Of a DNA stretch of 64,000 nucleotides, positions 8,467 to 17,847 are shown piece after piece. The notes below the pieces were generated by a model. The model was not told the DNA's origin, ran no database searches, and worked only from the letters and a program-made list of their open reading frames with translations. Position numbers and translations under genes: made by a program. The number at the start of each line of letters is the position of its first letter. The first letter of the stretch is position 1. Location: assembly GCF_014649775.1 (NCBI RefSeq), contig NZ_BMTR01000020.1, positions 62,001 through 126,000 on the forward strand. Direction: 5' to 3'. The stretch is from Streptomyces longisporoflavus. GTDB taxonomy: Bacteria; Actinomycetota; Actinomycetes; Streptomycetales; Streptomycetaceae.

Positions 8467-9012
8467 ATGAACATCTGTGTCTTCCTCTCCGCGGCCGACC
8501 TCCCCGAGCGCTACACCCGCCCCGCCCGCGAATTCGCCGAGCTGCTCGGCAAGGGCGGCCACACCCTGGTGTGGGGCGGTTCGGAGAGCGGTCTGATGAA
8601 GGTCGTCGCGGATGGTGTGGAGGAAGCGGGCGGGCGCCTCGTCGGGGTATCGGTGGACTTCCTCGCCGCCAAGGCACGGGCCGTGACCGCGCCCGACGAG
8701 ATGGTGATCGCGCGCGACCTGGCCGAGCGCAAGGCGCTGCTCCTGAAGAAGTCCGACGCCATCGTGATCATGGTCGGCGGCACGGGCACGCTTGACGAGG
8801 CCACCGAGATCCTCGAACTGAAGAAGCACGGCAAGCACACGAAGCCGGTGGTCCTGCTCAACTCGGCCGGTTTCTACGACGGCCTGAAGGAGCAGTTCCA
8901 GCGCATGGAGGACGAGGGCTTCCTGCCGGTGCCGCTGACCGGCCTCGTCTTCTTCGCGGAGGAGCCGGTCGGCGCGCTCGCGTACCTGGAGGAGTCCATG
9001 GGCACCCAGTGA
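8467..9012 (+). CDS. LOG-family (TIGR00730-like) nucleotide phosphoribohydrolase
   Basis: A 181-residue Rossmann-like protein of the LOG/lysine-decarboxylase-like family. Members hydrolyse nucleoside monophosphates to base and ribose-5-phosphate. It has WGGSESGLMKVVADG near residue 37 and the family loop VGGTGTLDEATEI near 99, where PGGxGTxxE is usual (Pro replaced by Val). TACGGT lies exactly 6 bases before ATG 8467, which argues for a leaderless transcript and against the upstream GTG at 8428. Activity on cytokinin nucleotides or AMP is inferred from the family only. Confidence 0.85.
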   Translation: MNICVFLSAADLPERYTRPAREFAELLGKGGHTLVWGGSESGLMKVVADGVEEAGGRLVGVSVDFLAAKARAVTAPDEMVIARDLAERKALLLKKSDAIVIMVGGTGTLDEATEILELKKHGKHTKPVVLLNSAGFYDGLKEQFQRMEDEGFLPVPLTGLVFFAEEPVGALAYLEESMGTQ

Positions 9013-9054
9013 CCGTGCGCTGACCTGCGCCTGCCGGGGTGCGACGATGGACGC

Positions 9055-9744
9055 ATGGCAACACATGTGATCACCGGGGCCGGCTCCGGCATCGGCGCGG
9101 CCGTCGCCCGCCGCCTCCACGCACGCGGCGACGCGCTCGTCCTGCACGCACGGGACGCGGGCCGGGCCAAGGAACTCGCGGCGCAATTCCCCGGGTCGGC
9201 CACGCTCGTGGGCGACCTCTCCGACCCGGACAAGCTCTCCTGGGCGTTCGGCCACCAGTCGCTGCCCGACCGGGTGGACTCCCTGCTGCACATCGCGGGC
9301 GTCGTCGACCTGGGCCGGGTCGGTGACCTCACCCCCAAGTCCTGGCGCCACCAGCTCAACGTCAACCTCATCGCCCCCGCCGAGCTGACCCGCCACTTCC
9401 TGCCCCAACTGCGTGTCGCGCAGGGCCACGTGGTCTTCGTCAACTCGGGCGCCGGCCTGAGCGCCAGCCCCGAGTGGTCCGCCTACGCCGCCTCCAAGCA
9501 CGGCCTCAAGGCCCTGGCCGACTCCCTGCGGGGCGAGGAGCACGCGAACGGCGTCCGGGTCACCTCCGTCTACCCGGGGCGCACGGCGAGCGCCATGCAG
9601 GCGAAGGTCCACCAGCAGGAGGGCAAGGAGTACGACCCCTCCCGCTTCATCGACCCGGAGTCGGTCGCCACGACGATCCTGATGGCCCTCGACCTGCCGC
9701 GCGACGCGGAGGTCAACGATCTGACCGTGCGGCCCGGCCGGTGA
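9055..9744 (+). CDS. Short-chain dehydrogenase/reductase
   Basis: A 229-residue classical SDR using NAD(P)H. The cofactor motif TGAGSGIGAAVARRL is at residue 7, the catalytic Ser in VFVNSGAG, and the YxxxK motif in YAASKHGLKAL near residue 143. GACGAT precedes the ATG by 6 bases. The stop codon overlaps the GTG start of the following methionine-synthase-like gene, so the two are probably translationally coupled. The substrate is unknown. Confidence 0.9.
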   Translation: MATHVITGAGSGIGAAVARRLHARGDALVLHARDAGRAKELAAQFPGSATLVGDLSDPDKLSWAFGHQSLPDRVDSLLHIAGVVDLGRVGDLTPKSWRHQLNVNLIAPAELTRHFLPQLRVAQGHVVFVNSGAGLSASPEWSAYAASKHGLKALADSLRGEEHANGVRVTSVYPGRTASAMQAKVHQQEGKEYDPSRFIDPESVATTILMALDLPRDAEVNDLTVRPGR

Positions 9745-10736
9745 GCGCGATCAGTTGGGGGCCGGCCACCGGCATCGGGTCCATGCCGGGCGGCGACGCC
9801 CGTGAGGCCGCGAAGACCGTCACCGGCAGCTTCGAGGAGTTCCCGTATCTGGCGGAGCTGCCCGCGCGGGGGCCCGGCGCCGACATGATCGGGCGGACCG
9901 CCGGGATGCTGGTCGAGCTCTACGCGCGCGTGGAGCCCAGCGGCTGGCGGATCGGCGACCGGCCGGGGCGGGACACCCGCCGCGCGAAGGCCTGGCTCGG
10001 CGAGGACCTCGACGCCCTGGAGGAGTTCACCCAGGGGTACGAAGGGCCGGTCAAGGTGCAGGCCGTCGGGCCGTGGACCCTTGCCGCCGCCCTGGAGCTG
10101 AAGAACGGCGAGGCCGCGCTCCGTGACCCCGGCGCCTGCCGTGACCTGGCCGGATCGCTCGCCGAGGGGCTGCGCGCCCACCTCGCGGACGTACGCCGCC
10201 GGATCCCCGGGGCGCAGATCGTGCTCCAGCTCGACGAGCCCTCGCTCGTCGCCGTGCTGCGCGGACAGATCAAGACGGCGAGCGAGTACCGCACCCACCG
10301 GGCCGTGGACCGCCAGCTCGTGGAGAGCACCCTGCGGGAGGTCCTCGGCGTCCATGACGGTCCCGCCGTGGTGCACTCCTGCGCGCCGGACGTGCCGTTC
10401 GCGCTCCTTCGCCGTGCGGGGGCGGACGCGATCTCGTTCGACTTCTCGCTGCTCACCGAGCGTGACGACGAGGCGATCGGTGAGGCAGTCGAGGGCGGCA
10501 CGCAGCTCTTCGCCGGTGTCGTGCCCGGCGTGGACGGCCCATTGTCGGACCCTGCCGGTAGCGTCATGGGTGTCAGGACGTTGTGGCGCAGGCTGGGACT
10601 GAATCCGGGGTCTCTCGCGGAGTCGGTCACGGTCACTCCGTCGTGCGGGCTCGCGGGGGCTTCCCCGGCGTACGCCCGCGCGGTGCTCGCCCACTGCGCC
10701 CGGGCGGCGAGATCACTCGCGGACAACCCTGAGTAA
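9741..10736 (+). CDS. MetE C-terminal-like (short methionine synthase) protein
   Basis: A 331-residue protein matching only the catalytic C-terminal half of cobalamin-independent methionine synthase. Zinc ligands are recognisable in VVHSCAPD (His-x-Cys) and TPSCGLAG. The folate/homocysteine region is in VQAVGPWTLAAALEL and QLDEPSL. The GTG start overlaps the SDR stop as GTGA. Single-domain 'core MetE' proteins are known in actinobacteria and archaea, and the methyl donor need not be a folate. No cobalamin riboswitch is visible upstream. Confidence 0.87.
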   Translation: MSAISWGPATGIGSMPGGDAREAAKTVTGSFEEFPYLAELPARGPGADMIGRTAGMLVELYARVEPSGWRIGDRPGRDTRRAKAWLGEDLDALEEFTQGYEGPVKVQAVGPWTLAAALELKNGEAALRDPGACRDLAGSLAEGLRAHLADVRRRIPGAQIVLQLDEPSLVAVLRGQIKTASEYRTHRAVDRQLVESTLREVLGVHDGPAVVHSCAPDVPFALLRRAGADAISFDFSLLTERDDEAIGEAVEGGTQLFAGVVPGVDGPLSDPAGSVMGVRTLWRRLGLNPGSLAESVTVTPSCGLAGASPAYARAVLAHCARAARSLADNPE

Positions 10737-10766
10737 TTGGGTATGACGTAACGGGAGGATGTAACG

Positions 10767-12950
10767 GTGGCTGTCGAACAGCAAGGCTCTGTGCCCGCCG
10801 AGGCACGGGATCAGCATGCCCAGCTGGCCGAACAGATCGAGGAGCACCGCTTCCGGTACTACGTGAACGACCAACCGGTCGTCAGCGACGCCGAGTTCGA
10901 CAAGCTCCTCCGCTCGCTGGAGGCCCTGGAAGAGCAGTATTCGGAGCTGCGCACGCCCGACTCGCCCACCCAGAAGGTCGCGGGCGCGTACGAAACCGAG
11001 TTCACCTCGGTCCAGCACCGCGAGCGCATGCTCTCCCTGGACAACGCCTTCGACGACGCGGAGCTCGCCGCCTGGGCCGACCGCGTCGGCAAGGAGGTCG
11101 GCACCACCGATCACCACTTCCTGTGCGAACTGAAGGTCGACGGCCTCGCCGTGAACCTCACGTACGAGGACGGCAAGCTCACCCGCGCGGCCACCCGCGG
11201 GGACGGCCGCATCGGTGAGGACATCACTCCGAACGTCCGCACGATCGCGGACATCCCGGACCGCCTCAAGGGCGACAAGGTCCCCGCCCTCGTCGAGATC
11301 CGCGGCGAGGTCTTCTTCCCCATGGAGAAGTTCGAGGAGCTGAACGCCCGTCTGGTGGAGGCCGGCGACAAGCCCTTCGCCAACCCGCGCAACGCGGCGG
11401 CGGGTTCGCTGCGCCAGAAGGATCCGCGCGTCACGGCGACGCGTCCGCTGCACATGGTGGTGCACGGCATCGGTGCCCGCGAGGGCTTCGACATCGACTG
11501 CCTCAGCCACGCCTATGACCTCCTGCACGACTGGGGCCTGCCCACCGCCCGGCACAACAGGGTGGTCCAAGGACTCGACGGCGTACGGGACTTCATCACG
11601 TACTTCGGCGAGAACCGCCACTCCGTGGAGCACGAGATCGACGGCGTCGTCGTGAAGCTGGACGAGATCCCGCTCCAGGGCCGCCTCGGCTCCACCTCGC
11701 GGGCGCCCCGCTGGGCGATCGCCTGGAAGTACGCCCCCGAGGAGGTCAACACCAAGCTGGTGAACATCCGCGTGGGCGTCGGCCGCACCGGCCGCGTCAC
11801 TCCGTACGCCCAGGTGGAGCCGGTCACCGTCGCGGGCTCCGAGGTCGAGTTCGCGACCCTGCACAACCAGGACGTGGTGAAGAAGAAGGGCGTCTTCATC
11901 GGGGACACGGTCGTCCTGCGCAAGGCGGGCGACGTCATCCCGGAGATCCTCGGCCCGGTCGTCGACCTGCGGGACGGCACCGAGCGGGAGTTCGTGATGC
12001 CCGCCGAGTGCCCCGAGTGCGGGACGGCGCTACGACCGATGAAGGAGGCCGACATCGACCTCCGCTGCCCCAATGCCCAGTCGTGCCCCGCCCAGTTGCG
12101 CGAGCGTCTTTTCTACCTCGCGGGCCGCAAGAGCCTGGACATCGAGAACTTCGGCTATGTCGCGGCGGCCGCCCTGACCAACCCCCTGGAGCCGTCCGAG
12201 CCGCCGATCCTGGACGAGGGCGACATCTTCGACCTCACCATCGACCGGCTCCTGCCCATCAAGGCGTACGTACTGGATCAGGACAGCGGGCTGCCCAAGC
12301 GGGACCCGAAATCCGGCGAGGAGAAGATCGCCACGGTCTTCGCCAACCAACAGGGCGAGGCGAAGAAGAACGCCGTATCCATGCTGGAGAACATCGCCGC
12401 GGCCAAGGAGCGCCCGCTCGCGAGGATCATCACGGGTCTCTCCATCCGCCATGTGGGCCCGGTCGCCGCGGAGGCGCTCGCCCGCGAGTTCCGGTCGATC
12501 GAGCGCATCGAACAGGCCACGGAGAAGGAACTCGCCGACGTCGAGGGCGTGGGGCCGACCATCGCCGCCTCCCTGAAGCAGTGGTTCGAGGAGGAGTGGC
12601 ACCGGGAGATTCTGCGCAAGTGGCGCGCGGCCGGCGTCCGCATGGAGGAAGAGGGCGGGGGAGAGGACGAGGGGCCGCGTCCGCTCGAAGGCCTCACCGT
12701 CGTCGTGACCGGAACGCTCGAGAACCACACGCGGGATGGCGCAAAAGATGCGTTGCAGAGCCGGGGCGCAAAGGTGACCGGTTCCGTTTCGAAGAAGACA
12801 GCTTTCGTCGTAGTGGGTGACAATCCTGGATCTAAATTCGACAAGGCCATGCAGCTGAAGGTTCCGGTTCTCAACGAGGAAGGCTTCGCCGTCCTGTTGG
12901 AACAGGGACCCGACGCAGCCGCGGAAGTCGCGCTTCCGACCGAGGAGTAG
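10767..12950 (+). CDS. ligA: NAD-dependent DNA ligase LigA
   Basis: A 727-residue essential replication and repair ligase that seals nicks using NAD+. It has an N-terminal Ia domain, the adenylated lysine in CELKVDGLAVNL near residue 122, an OB-fold (VGVGRTGRVTPYAQ), a four-Cys zinc finger (CPECGTALRP ... RCPNAQSCPAQ), helix-hairpin-helix repeats and a C-terminal BRCT domain (LTVVVTGTLENHTRD). The GTG start at 10767 has GGGAGG about 11 bases upstream. Length is normal for the family (about 670-735). Confidence 0.97.
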   Translation: MAVEQQGSVPAEARDQHAQLAEQIEEHRFRYYVNDQPVVSDAEFDKLLRSLEALEEQYSELRTPDSPTQKVAGAYETEFTSVQHRERMLSLDNAFDDAELAAWADRVGKEVGTTDHHFLCELKVDGLAVNLTYEDGKLTRAATRGDGRIGEDITPNVRTIADIPDRLKGDKVPALVEIRGEVFFPMEKFEELNARLVEAGDKPFANPRNAAAGSLRQKDPRVTATRPLHMVVHGIGAREGFDIDCLSHAYDLLHDWGLPTARHNRVVQGLDGVRDFITYFGENRHSVEHEIDGVVVKLDEIPLQGRLGSTSRAPRWAIAWKYAPEEVNTKLVNIRVGVGRTGRVTPYAQVEPVTVAGSEVEFATLHNQDVVKKKGVFIGDTVVLRKAGDVIPEILGPVVDLRDGTEREFVMPAECPECGTALRPMKEADIDLRCPNAQSCPAQLRERLFYLAGRKSLDIENFGYVAAAALTNPLEPSEPPILDEGDIFDLTIDRLLPIKAYVLDQDSGLPKRDPKSGEEKIATVFANQQGEAKKNAVSMLENIAAAKERPLARIITGLSIRHVGPVAAEALAREFRSIERIEQATEKELADVEGVGPTIAASLKQWFEEEWHREILRKWRAAGVRMEEEGGGEDEGPRPLEGLTVVVTGTLENHTRDGAKDALQSRGAKVTGSVSKKTAFVVVGDNPGSKFDKAMQLKVPVLNEEGFAVLLEQGPDAAAEVALPTEE

Positions 12951-12958
12951 CGGTTGAA

Positions 12959-12998
12959 GGCCACCCGTTCAGCGCATACCAGATGCATACGGGTGGCC
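12959..12998 (+). terminator. Hairpin after ligA
   Basis: GGCCACCCGT pairs perfectly with ACGGGTGGCC across a 20-base loop, 9 bases after the ligA stop. No T-run follows. It is a plausible terminator separating ligA from rmdB. Confidence 0.55.
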
Positions 12999-13199
12999 GG
13001 GTCGCATTCGGGCAACCGTTGTGGACCGCTGCCCGTAGAAGCCTCCTGCGGCCTACTGTTGAGGTGTGCGCCTGCCGTGCCCCGCTGCGATTGGGGTATC
13101 CCCTGCTCATCGGGAGCATGGGGAAGGGGTTTCAGACGCGGCTGACTTCTGGAGCGAGTCCGCGTGGCGTGGGCACCGCCGGCTGTGAGAGGGACGGGA

Positions 13200-15596
13200 A
13201 TGGAACCGACCGAGAGCGCCGCACCGGACTCCCGGCTGCCCGCGCGCCTGCGTCGCGGACCGGGCGCGTGGCTCAGCGCACGCAGGGCGGCACGGGAGGC
13301 AAGCGAAGCCGAGAGCAGGCTTCCCGCCGTCCCGAGCACCGCAGTTGAGCGGCGCGAACGCGCATGGAGCACCGTCGGTGCATACGGCACGCAGGAGCTC
13401 GGCGTGGGCGAGACCACGGGCGGCAGGGACACGGCGGGGTCCGGCTCCGCCCCGTCCGGCACCGAAGGCCGCCGCAAGACCCTCTGGCGCGGCCGGGAGG
13501 CACCCGACGCGGGAGACACAGCAGACGAGCGTGACCCTTGGCCAGTGCTTCCGGTTGCTGTCGTGGCGATAGCCGCGGTGGCGCTCGGCACGGGCTTCTT
13601 CCACGCGCTCACCGGACGCGACGCGCTGTTCCCCTCCGGCACGGTCGGCTGGTCCCTGGCCATCCTCACGGGACTCATCGTCGGCCACCTCGTCGCACTC
13701 GGCCGCGACCGCTGGTGGAGCGGCACCGGCTCGGGCGGCGCGCTCACCGTCGCCGTCCTCCTGCTCTACGGCTGGGTGCCCGCCGGCATGGTCAGCCTCA
13801 CCGTCGTCGTCCTGGTCGGCATCGCCCGCCGCCACCGCTGGCGCCAGGGCATCCTGCACGGCGCCGTCGACATCCTCGGCATCGGCGCAGGCGCGCTCGC
13901 CATGGCCGCGTTCGGCACGGCGCCGTCGGCGCAGTCGCCCTGGCTGCCCGAGACCTGGGACCTGTACTCCGCCCCCGAAGTGGCCCTGGCCGCCATCGCC
14001 TACCTCGTCGTCACCCGCGTCCTGCTCTGGTACGTCCACGCCCCGCGCACCGGCGCCCTGCCCACGGTCACCCGCACCGCCCTGGTCAGACAGGGTCTCG
14101 TCGCCGTCGCGCTGCTCGGCATCGCCCCGCTGATCTGCGTGGTCGCCGCCTCGACCCCCGTTCTGCTCCCGCTCTTCGCGATCCCGCTCGTCGCGCTCGA
14201 CTCGACGCTGTGGATCGCGCGGGCCAGGGCCGAGGAGCAGCTGCGCGACCCGCTCACCGGCCTGCCCAACCGGCAGTGGCTCCTCGAGCGGACCTGGACG
14301 GCGCTTGACGACGCCGAGCGGATCGGTGCGCGGTCCGCCCTGATGCTGATCGACATGGACCGCTTCCGTTCGGTGAACGACACCCTCGGCCATCTCGCGG
14401 GCGACCGGCTGCTCCTGCAGATCGCCGACCGGCTGCGGCTCGCCCTGCCGCGCGGTGCGGAGGCCGCACGGCTCGGCGGCGACGAGTTCGCCGTCCTGCT
14501 GCCGGTCACCGACTCCACGACGTCTGCCACCCGGGTGGCACGGTCCCTCGTCGCCGCCCTCGGCTCGCCCCTGGACCTCGACGGCCTGACGCTGGTCCTC
14601 GAGGCCAGCGCCGGGCTCTCCGTCTTCCCCGACCACGCGCTGGACGCCGAAGGCCTGTTGCAGCGGGCGGACGTCGCGATGTACCAGGCCAAGCGGGACC
14701 GCACGGGCGTCGAGGTGTACGAGTCCAAGCGGGACTCCAACACCCCCGACCGGCTCGGCCTGCTCGGCGATCTGCGCCGGGCGCTCGACGCGGGCGACGT
14801 CGAGCTGCACTACCAGCCGAAGGTCCAGTTCGACGGCCGTGTCGCGGGGCTCGAGGCGCTGGTGCGGTGGGTGCATCCCGAGCGCGGAAAAGTACCGCCG
14901 GACGAGTTCATCGCCATAGCGGAGTCGTCCGGCCTCATGCCGCACCTGACGGAGTACGTCCTGGAGACCGCGCTCGGCCAGGTGGCCAAGTGGCAGGAGC
15001 AGGGGCTCAAGGTCCCCGTCGCGGTGAACGTATCGCCGCGTGACGTGCACACCCCCGGCTTCGCGGGCGCGGTCGCGGCGCGCCTGGCCCGGCACGGGGT
15101 CCCCCCGGGAGCGCTCCAACTGGAGATAACCGAACACGTGCTCCTGGAGGACCCGCAGCGGGCCGCCGACACCCTGGCGGGCCTGACCGGCCACGGGGTC
15201 AAGATGTCGCTCGACGACTTCGGCACGGGGTACTCGTCCCTGGTGCACCTGCGGCGGCTGCCGGTGAGCGAGCTGAAGATCGATCGGTCCTTCGTCGCGC
15301 GGCTCGCGGTGGACAACGAAGACGCGGAGATCGTCCGCTGCACGGTCGACCTCGCGCACTCCCTGGGACTGCTGGTCGTGGCCGAGGGCGTGGAGGACGA
15401 CGAGACGTGGGAGCGGCTGCGCGATCTCGGCTGCGACGCGGTGCAGGGCTGGCTGGTCGCCGCGGCGATGCCCGCGGACGAGACCACCGCCTGGCTGCGG
15501 GCCAGGGGCTCCCGCGGCTGGCGCAGGCCGGTGGACGTCGCCGCCGAGGAGGCGGAAGCGGCGCGCGCGGCCGCGGAGGCCGACGCGCTGAAGTAG
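13200..15596 (+). CDS. rmdB: Membrane GGDEF-EAL protein, c-di-GMP phosphodiesterase RmdB
   Basis: A 798-residue membrane protein. An acidic, Arg-rich N-terminus (about 110 residues) is followed by 6-8 membrane helices, a GGDEF domain (LGGDEFAVLL, about residue 425) and an EAL domain. The EAL catalytic set is intact: LEALVRW, VNVSP, LEITEHV, LDDFGTGYSSL, ELKIDRS and VAEGVEDD. The GGDEF allosteric position reads RGAE, not RxxD. This architecture upstream of gatCAB matches S. coelicolor SCO5495 (RmdB), a c-di-GMP phosphodiesterase affecting development. ATG 13200 is chosen, though a GTG at 13164 is in frame. Confidence 0.88.
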   Translation: MEPTESAAPDSRLPARLRRGPGAWLSARRAAREASEAESRLPAVPSTAVERRERAWSTVGAYGTQELGVGETTGGRDTAGSGSAPSGTEGRRKTLWRGREAPDAGDTADERDPWPVLPVAVVAIAAVALGTGFFHALTGRDALFPSGTVGWSLAILTGLIVGHLVALGRDRWWSGTGSGGALTVAVLLLYGWVPAGMVSLTVVVLVGIARRHRWRQGILHGAVDILGIGAGALAMAAFGTAPSAQSPWLPETWDLYSAPEVALAAIAYLVVTRVLLWYVHAPRTGALPTVTRTALVRQGLVAVALLGIAPLICVVAASTPVLLPLFAIPLVALDSTLWIARARAEEQLRDPLTGLPNRQWLLERTWTALDDAERIGARSALMLIDMDRFRSVNDTLGHLAGDRLLLQIADRLRLALPRGAEAARLGGDEFAVLLPVTDSTTSATRVARSLVAALGSPLDLDGLTLVLEASAGLSVFPDHALDAEGLLQRADVAMYQAKRDRTGVEVYESKRDSNTPDRLGLLGDLRRALDAGDVELHYQPKVQFDGRVAGLEALVRWVHPERGKVPPDEFIAIAESSGLMPHLTEYVLETALGQVAKWQEQGLKVPVAVNVSPRDVHTPGFAGAVAARLARHGVPPGALQLEITEHVLLEDPQRAADTLAGLTGHGVKMSLDDFGTGYSSLVHLRRLPVSELKIDRSFVARLAVDNEDAEIVRCTVDLAHSLGLLVVAEGVEDDETWERLRDLGCDAVQGWLVAAAMPADETTAWLRARGSRGWRRPVDVAAEEAEAARAAAEADALK

Positions 15597-15690
15597 CCGC
15601 GGGCCCGCGGGGGCGGGCACAGGGCGGGGGAGCGACCCGCCCCGGAGCGGCCGTGAACGCCGGGGGGCCGGACGCCGAAGCGCCGGACGC

Positions 15691-15961
15691 CGGGGCAGGG
15701 GCACAGATCCCGCAGATCCCGCAGATCCCGCAGGGGCGGGGGCACAGGTCCCGCAGATCCCGCAGATCCCGCAGGGGCGGGGGCACAGGTCCCGCAGGGG
15801 CAGGGGTGCAGATCCCGCAGGGGCGGGGGCACAGGTCCCGCAGGGGCAGGGGTGCAGCTCCCGCAGGGGCGGGGGCACAAGTCCCGCCGGGGCGGAGGCG
15901 CATATCCCGCCGGGGCGAGGGCACAGATCCCGCAGGGGCAGGGGCACAGATCCCGCCGGGG
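15691..15961. repeat. 23-bp-period tandem repeat with 9-bp expansions
   Basis: The anchor TCCCGC recurs at 15708, 15717, 15726, 15749, 15758, 15767, 15790, 15813, 15836, 15859, 15882, 15905, 15928 and 15951. That is spacing 9, 9, 23, 9, 9, then 23 eight times. The 23-bp unit resembles GCACAGATCCCGCAGGGGCG plus GGG, and the 9-bp subunit is CAGATCCCG. It fills most of the 443-bp gap between rmdB and gatC. Because 23 is not a multiple of 3 and both strands read as low-complexity Pro/Arg, it is non-coding. Copy number probably varies between strains. Confidence 0.93.
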
Positions 15962-16039
15962 AATCCGTTTCACGTGCACGGGGTGCGGCCCCATAGGATT
16001 GGGCCACAAACCACACACTCACCCCCAGAGGATCGCCGC

Positions 16040-16336
16040 ATGCCTGGCATTACGCGCGAGGAGGTTGCCCACCTCGCCCGCCTAGCACGTCTTGAGCTGA
16101 AGGACGAGGAGCTCGACCACTTCGCCGGACAGCTCGACGACATCATCGGCGCGGTCGCCCGCGTCTCCGAGGTCGCCGACCAAGACGTACCGCCGACCTC
16201 CCACCCGCTGCCGCTGACGAACGTCATGCGCGCGGACGAGGTCCGTCCGTCGCTCACCCCCGAGCAGGCGCTCTCCGGAGCCCCGGCCCAAGAGCAGCAG
16301 CGTTTCAAGGTGCCGCAGATCCTGGGGGAGGACTAA
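16040..16336 (+). CDS. gatC: Asp/Glu-tRNA amidotransferase subunit C
   Basis: A 98-residue GatC, the structural subunit that wraps GatA and GatB in the amidotransferase converting Glu-tRNA(Gln) and Asp-tRNA(Asn) to the correct aminoacyl-tRNAs. It starts MPGITREEVAHLARLARLEL and ends FKVPQILGED, both typical. ATG 16040 is chosen; the same frame is open upstream through the repeat but has no ribosome site. First gene of gatC-gatA-small ORF-gatB; 5 bp before gatA. Confidence 0.96.
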   Translation: MPGITREEVAHLARLARLELKDEELDHFAGQLDDIIGAVARVSEVADQDVPPTSHPLPLTNVMRADEVRPSLTPEQALSGAPAQEQQRFKVPQILGED

Positions 16337-16341
16337 CCGCC

Positions 16342-17847
16342 ATGACGGACAGCAAGATCGACATCATCAGGCTCACCGCCGCCGACATCGCCGCGAAGGT
16401 CGCCTCCGGCGAGCTGACGGCCGTCGAGGTCACCGAGGCCCACCTCGCCCGCATCGAGGCCGTCGACGAGAAGGTGCACGCCTTCCTGCACGTCGACCGC
16501 GAGGGCGCCCTCGCGCAGGCCCGCGCCGTCGACGCCAAGCGCGAGAACGGCGAGAAGCTCGGCCCGCTGGCCGGCGTCCCGCTCGCGCTCAAGGACATCT
16601 TCACCACCGATGGCGTACCGACCACGGTCGGCTCCAAGATCCTCGAGGGCTGGATCCCGCCGTACGACGCGACCGTCACGCGCAAGCTGAAGGACGCCGA
16701 CGTCGTCATCCTCGGCAAGACCAACATGGACGAGTTCGCCATGGGGTCCTCCACCGAGAACAGCGCGTACGGCCCCACCGGCAACCCGTGGGACCTCACC
16801 CGCATCCCCGGCGGCTCCGGCGGCGGCTCCTCCGCGGCCCTGGCGTCGTACGAGGCCCCGCTCGCCATCGGCACGGACACCGGCGGCTCCATCCGCCAGC
16901 CCGCGGCCGTCACCGGCACGGTCGGCGTCAAGCCCACCTACGGCGGCGTCTCGCGCTACGGCATGGTCGCGTTCTCGTCCTCGCTCGACCAGGGAGGTCC
17001 CTGCGCCCGTACGGTCCTGGACGCCGCGCTCCTGCACGAGGTCATCGCCGGTCACGACGAGCTCGACTCGACGTCCATCGACGCCCCGGTCCCGCCGGTC
17101 GTCGAAGCGGCCCGCAATGGCTCCGTACAGGGCATGCGGGTCGGCGTCGTCAAGCAGTTCGCGGGCGAGGGCTACCAGGCCGGTGTCGTCCAGCGCTTCC
17201 AGGAGTCCGTCGCGCTCCTCAAGGAGCTCGGCGCCGAGATCGTCGAGCTGGACTGCCCGTCCTTCGACCTGGCGCTCTCCGCGTACTACCTGATCGCGCC
17301 CTCCGAGTGCTCGTCGAACCTCGCGCGCTTCGACGCCATGCGTTACGGCCTGCGGGTCGGCGACGACGGCTCGAAGTCCGCCGAGGACGTCACCGCGCTG
17401 ACCCGCGAGGCCGGCTTCGGCGACGAGGTCAAGCGCCGCGTCATCCTGGGCACGTACGCCCTGAGCTCCGGCTACTACGACGCGTACTACGGAAGCGCCC
17501 AGAAGGTCCGCACCCTGATCACGAAGGACTTCGAGAAGGCCTTCGAGCAGGTCGACGTGATCGTCTCGCCCGCGACTCCCACCACCGCCTTCCCGATCGG
17601 CGAGCGCGCCGACGACCCGATGGCGATGTACCTCGCGGACGTGTGCACCATCCCGTCGAACATGGCCGGCAACGCCGCCATGTCGCTGCCCTGCGGTCTC
17701 GCGCCGGAGGACGGCCTGCCCGTCGGACTGCAGATCATCGCCCCAGCCATGAAGGACGACCGCCTTTACAAGGTGGGAGCCGCCGTAGAGGCCGCCTTCG
17801 TGGAAAGGTGGGGTCACCCGCTGCTTGAGGAGGCACCGTCACTATGA
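16342..17847 (+). CDS. gatA: Asp/Glu-tRNA amidotransferase subunit A
   Basis: A 501-residue amidase-signature subunit that hydrolyses glutamine and supplies ammonia to GatB. The Ser-cisSer-Lys catalytic triad is visible: Lys in LALKDIFTTDG, cis-Ser in GGSGGGSSAAL and the nucleophilic Ser in GTDTGGSIRQPA (about residues 80, 155 and 179). Length is normal. The stop overlaps the ATG of the next small gene (ATGA), implying translational coupling within the gat operon. Confidence 0.97.
   Translation: MTDSKIDIIRLTAADIAAKVASGELTAVEVTEAHLARIEAVDEKVHAFLHVDREGALAQARAVDAKRENGEKLGPLAGVPLALKDIFTTDGVPTTVGSKILEGWIPPYDATVTRKLKDADVVILGKTNMDEFAMGSSTENSAYGPTGNPWDLTRIPGGSGGGSSAALASYEAPLAIGTDTGGSIRQPAAVTGTVGVKPTYGGVSRYGMVAFSSSLDQGGPCARTVLDAALLHEVIAGHDELDSTSIDAPVPPVVEAARNGSVQGMRVGVVKQFAGEGYQAGVVQRFQESVALLKELGAEIVELDCPSFDLALSAYYLIAPSECSSNLARFDAMRYGLRVGDDGSKSAEDVTALTREAGFGDEVKRRVILGTYALSSGYYDAYYGSAQKVRTLITKDFEKAFEQVDVIVSPATPTTAFPIGERADDPMAMYLADVCTIPSNMAGNAAMSLPCGLAPEDGLPVGLQIIAPAMKDDRLYKVGAAVEAAFVERWGHPLLEEAPSL

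Noticed and set aside
13060..13199. Possible riboswitch in the rmdB leader (GGGG/CCCC-rich hairpins near 13.1 kb)
   Set aside because: Only a bulged CCCC-TGCTC/GAGCA-TGGGG hairpin is visible; no c-di-GMP or c-di-AMP riboswitch core could be recognised.
13107..16022. Very long minus-strand open frame (971 codons) opposite rmdB and the tandem repeat
   Set aside because: It is the mirror of rmdB codon bias plus repeat-encoded Pro/Arg-rich peptide; no domain, ribosome site or family pattern is present.
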